A DNA stretch of 64,000 bases from Agrobacterium albertimagni AOL15 (lineage in GTDB: Bacteria > Pseudomonadota > Alphaproteobacteria > Rhizobiales > Rhizobiaceae): assembly GCF_000300855.1 (NCBI RefSeq), contig NZ_ALJF01000002.1, positions 372,001-436,000 on the forward strand, in the 5' to 3' direction. The stretch's first letter is position 1. Every line of letters starts with the position of its first letter. The notes beneath the pieces were generated by a model. It ran no database searches, was not told where the DNA came from, and was given only the letters and a program-made list of their open reading frames with translations. Of the stretch, positions 61,401 through 64,000 are shown piece by piece. The position numbers and the translations under genes were made by a program.

Positions 61401-62447
61401 TTACTCGGCCGCAGCAGACGCCCCCGAAGCACCCTGTGTCTTCGGCCCGCCCGTGATATCGACCGCCGCAAAAGCCTCGGCGATCAGGTCCGGCGATACA
61501 CCCGGCTTCGTCGCCTCCGACGACAGGATCTGCCGGTAACGCCGAGCCCCCGCATAGGCCTGGAACAGCCCGACCATATGCCGCGTGACATGGTTGAGCC
61601 GCCCGCCCGACGCCACCACCCGCTCCGCATAGCCGATCATCACATCGCGCACCCGGTCCCAGTCGACCGAGACGGCCGCTTCACCATAGATCCGGGCATC
61701 GACCTCGGTCAGAAGCGTCGCATTGTGATAGCTCGCGCGCCCGAGCATCACGCCGTCCATGACCGCGAGATGCTGAACCGCCTGGTCGAGATCGGTGATA
61801 CCGCCATTGATGCCGATGAAAACATCCGGGTTCTCCCGCTTCATCAGATAGACGAGCTCGTAATCGAGCGGCGGGATCTCTCGGTTCTCCTTCGGCGACA
61901 GGCCCTTCAGCCAGGCCTTGCGGGCATGGATCCAGATTGCATCCGCCCCCGCCCCGATCATCCGGGCGAGGAAATCGGGAAGCACGTCGGCCGGCTCCTG
62001 CTCGTCCACCCCGATCCGGCACTTGACGGTCACCGGCACCGTCGCCACCTTTTTCATGGCCGCGACACAGGCTTCGACAACCTCCGGCGTCTGCATGAGA
62101 CAAGCCCCGAAGGTCCCCGACTGCACCCGGTCCGACGGGCATCCGACATTCAGGTTGATCTCGTCATAGCCGTAATCGGCAGCAATCTTCACTGCCTCGA
62201 CCAGCTTTGCCGGATCCGACCCGCCAAGCTGCAGCGCGACGGGATGCTCCTCGCCGTTGAACGACAGGAGCTTCTCCCGCGGCCCATGAATGATCGCATC
62301 GGCCACCACCATCTCGCTATAGAGCAGCGCGCGGGCCGAAAGCTGCCGGTGGAAGAACCGGCAATGCCGATCCGTCCAGTCGATCATCGGCGCAACGGCG
62401 AAAACGGGAGCCTTGAAATAATTGGCATTTTGTTTTTTTACAGACAC
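61401..62447 (-). CDS. dusA: tRNA-dihydrouridine synthase A
   Basis: FMN enzyme reducing U20/20a in tRNA D-loops. The 348-residue product has FAVAPMIDWTDRHCRFFHR (17-34), the catalytic C103 in LNVGCPSDRVQSGTFGACLM, KCRIGVDEQEP and FIGINGGITDLDQA. The frame begins with GTG at 62447 behind a weak ribosome site. The first ~14 codons (MSVKKQNANYFKAP) are AT-rich, unlike the rest, and lie next to a tyrosine integrase gene. The WTDRHCR region is the known insertion target of dusA-specific integrases, so the 5' end may be supplied by an integrated element. Confidence 0.93.
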   Translation of the reverse strand: MSVKKQNANYFKAPVFAVAPMIDWTDRHCRFFHRQLSARALLYSEMVVADAIIHGPREKLLSFNGEEHPVALQLGGSDPAKLVEAVKIAADYGYDEINLNVGCPSDRVQSGTFGACLMQTPEVVEACVAAMKKVATVPVTVKCRIGVDEQEPADVLPDFLARMIGAGADAIWIHARKAWLKGLSPKENREIPPLDYELVYLMKRENPDVFIGINGGITDLDQAVQHLAVMDGVMLGRASYHNATLLTEVDARIYGEAAVSVDWDRVRDVMIGYAERVVASGGRLNHVTRHMVGLFQAYAGARRYRQILSSEATKPGVSPDLIAEAFAAVDITGGPKTQGASGASAAAE

Positions 62448-62504
62448 TTACGGCACTTTCTTCATCGTCTCGTTTACGCTCGTTCTGCGTTATTTCCGCC
62501 CATT

Positions 62505-62554
62505 TTGGTACTAGACTTGGTACAATGTACCAATTATCGTTTTTCATGTACCAA
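62505..62554. promoter_or_regulatory. Four-copy TTGGTAC half-site array between dusA and integrase
   Basis: TTGGTAC (62505-62511), TTGGTACA (62517-62524), TGTACCAA (62526-62533), TGTACCAA (62547-62554). The central pair forms a perfect 17-bp palindrome around one A, and the outer pair is also inverted. It could be arm-type or accessory-factor sites for recombination, or the operator of the integrase promoter. Confidence 0.6.
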
Positions 62555-62567
62555 CTGAGGCACGGCT

Positions 62568-63641
62568 ATGGGCACAATCACCGCTCGCAAGCGCAAGGAC
62601 GGCAGTATCGGCTACATGGCACGAGTGCGGGTTGTGCGGGATGGTGAAGCCTATCACGAGACCGAGACCTTTGACAGACGTCCTGCGGCCGCAGCCTGGA
62701 TTTCAAAACGCGAACGGGAACTCTCCAAACCAGGGGCAGTCGCCAAATCTAAAAATGAAGATCCGACGACGTTGACCAAGGTAATCGACCGCTACATCGA
62801 GGAGACCGTCAAGGAGATTGGTCGCACAAAAGCGCAGGTCCTAACTGCGATCAAGAACTACGAGATCGCCAACATGCCCTGCTCTTCCATCAAATCGAAA
62901 GACATCGTTGAATTCCTGCAGTCATTGACGGCACAGCCACAGACCGTCGGAAACTACGCCAGCCATCTCGCTGCAATCTTCGCGATCGCGCGGCCGATGT
63001 GGGGCTATCGGCTCGACGAGCAGGAGATGAGGGACGCTGTCAAGGTTGCCCGTCGGATGGGTATCATAACCCGGTCAGCACAACGCGATCGAAGGCCCAC
63101 ATTGGAGGAACTGGATCGTCTGATCGGCCATTTCATTGAACGGCGGAATAAAGCCCCACAGTCAATGCCAATGCACAAAGTCATAGCTTTCGCACTGTTT
63201 TCGGCCCGCCGTCAGGAGGAAATTACGCGGATCAGATGGAAAGACTTTCAGAGAGAGCACAAACGCGTCCTCGTTCGCGATATGAAGCATCCAGGAGAAA
63301 AGATCGGTAATCATACCTGGGTGGACCTTCCCGATCAGGCGGTCCAGATCATCGGCAGCATGCCAAAGAGTAAGTCAGAGATCTTTCCCTACTCCACCGA
63401 CGCCATCTCCGCGAATTTTACCCGAGCCTGCAAGTTGTTGGCCATCGACGATCTGCGCTTTCACGACCTGCGTCACGAAGGCATTTCACGGCTGTTTGAG
63501 ATGGGGTGGAATATCCCTCATGTGGCTGCAGTCAGCGGGCACCGTTCATGGATCAGCCTCAAGCGATATACACACGTTCGCGAGACGGGCGATAAATATG
63601 CGGGCTGGCACGGCCTTCAATTGACGATCGACACCAAATAG
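62568..63641 (+). CDS. Tyrosine-type integrase, dusA-associated family
   Basis: The 357-residue recombinase has an N-terminal arm-binding part (MGTITARKRKDGSIGYMARVRV), a core-binding domain (about 65-170) and a catalytic domain. The active-site residues are R214 (SARRQEE), K240 (DMKHPG), H299 and R302 (HDLRHEG), H325 (GHRSW) and Y334 (RYTHV). All residues are present, so it should be active. It starts 120 bases from the dusA start, transcribed away from it. Base composition is more AT-rich than the neighbours, a sign of transfer. It would catalyse excision/integration of a mobile element. Confidence 0.88.
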   Translation: MGTITARKRKDGSIGYMARVRVVRDGEAYHETETFDRRPAAAAWISKRERELSKPGAVAKSKNEDPTTLTKVIDRYIEETVKEIGRTKAQVLTAIKNYEIANMPCSSIKSKDIVEFLQSLTAQPQTVGNYASHLAAIFAIARPMWGYRLDEQEMRDAVKVARRMGIITRSAQRDRRPTLEELDRLIGHFIERRNKAPQSMPMHKVIAFALFSARRQEEITRIRWKDFQREHKRVLVRDMKHPGEKIGNHTWVDLPDQAVQIIGSMPKSKSEIFPYSTDAISANFTRACKLLAIDDLRFHDLRHEGISRLFEMGWNIPHVAAVSGHRSWISLKRYTHVRETGDKYAGWHGLQLTIDTK

Positions 63642-63822
63642 GTAGCCGACCACCTACTGTGCCACTGGCGCAAGGAAAGAACCACGTAGTGTGGAGAAGG
63701 GATTGGTCGCGGGGGCCTGAACACACGGAGACTTGTATAAAAACCGCGTCAAGAGCGCCAAACTCGCCTGTTGCGGGATAAGGCGGAATTTTGGAACTCC
63801 GCAGTCCACGACGAGGACTACG

Positions 63823-64000
63823 TTACCCTCTTCGTACAGACGCAACGAGCCGCGGGATCATGTCTCTCGCAGCCCTGCCCGCTCCGAGCAGAGTCGCGGA
63901 CGCCGCGCCTGTCCAGTTGCCGTAGCCGGCGAGCCAAAGACGCGGCTGCTTGATCGATTGTCCTCCATTGACCTCCACTTTGCCGTCTTCCGTCACGACG
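63823..64000 (-). CDS. C-terminus of a flavoprotein-like gene, cut by the window edge
   Basis: On the minus strand a frame enters from the right edge and stops at TAA (63823-63825). It encodes 58 residues, with the core QPRLWLAGYGNWTGAASATL and then LGAGRAARDMIPRLVASV. This resembles the C-terminal FAD-domain end of flavin-containing monooxygenases/NAD(P)-FAD oxidoreductases. Only the tail is seen, so the assignment is tentative. The 181 bases between it and the integrase show no gene. Confidence 0.45.
   Translation of the reverse strand, partial: VVTEDGKVEVNGGQSIKQPRLWLAGYGNWTGAASATLLGAGRAARDMIPRLVASVRRG

Noticed and set aside
62355..64000. Second attachment-site copy of the dusA core inside the window
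   Set aside because: The dusA target segment (WTDRHCR-coding) was looked for to the right of the integrase and is not repeated before the window ends.

Overview
The window is GC-rich (about 60 % by eye) and densely coded. Its content and order are those of a Rhizobiaceae chromosome (Alphaproteobacteria; Rhizobium/Agrobacterium/Ciceribacter relatives). The markers are 5-aminolevulinate synthase HemA, CpdR, the pairs cobST and ftsEX, a TIGR02302-type protein, etfBA-hbdA, argH-lptM-lysA, aroK-aroB, and GGAAC-type general-stress promoters. Most of it is ordinary housekeeping chromosome. Three stretches are less ordinary: the stress-gene cluster at 7.7-12.5 kb, the repeat-rich intergenic zone at 57.4-58.8 kb, and the dusA/integrase junction at 61.4-64 kb.

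Layout. 0-8 kb: the end of a molybdenum hydroxylase operon (large and FAD subunits), hemA behind an FNR/FixK-type box, a serine beta-lactamase-fold protein, dxr and a P1B metal ATPase. 7.7-12.5 kb: a group of small or stress-type genes (BON protein, DUF892 ferritin-like protein, topoisomerase IB coupled to an ECF sigma factor, a NepR-like peptide, small conserved proteins). At least six GGAAC-N16/17-NGTT promoters lie here, which makes it a compact general-stress-response locus. 12.6-20 kb: tRNA-Arg(CCT), an M20 peptidase, a D,D-carboxypeptidase, a zinc-type CobW GTPase, TusA, an L,D-transpeptidase lipoprotein, accA and xerD. 20-29.5 kb: aroK-aroB-corC (overlapping), bolA, a J-domain protein, cobS-cobT with a coupled lipoprotein gene, a queuosine-precursor transporter with a possible pseudoknot leader, and rpmB. 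29.7-41 kb: transporters and small enzymes, gloB, hisC-tyrC, chaC-like, plsC, a YdcF protein and ftsX/ftsE. 41-57 kb: hpt, cpdR, a TIGR02302 protein, lysA-lptM-argH, tlpA, a sulfate ABC operon, hbdA, etfA-etfB and a rhomboid protease.

57.4-64 kb: two direct copies of a ~200 bp mosaic palindromic element flank about 0.9 kb of structured, apparently non-coding DNA. Then come small orphan genes, a J-domain protein, cspA and dusA. Immediately outside the dusA 5' end lies a tyrosine integrase preceded by four copies of a TTGGTAC half-site. This is the arrangement of dusA-targeting integrative elements, so the right edge of the window is probably the start of an integrated element. The last 178 bases encode the C-terminus of a flavoprotein-like product.

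Limits: all calls come from reading the sequence and translations. No database search, folding or promoter scoring was run.
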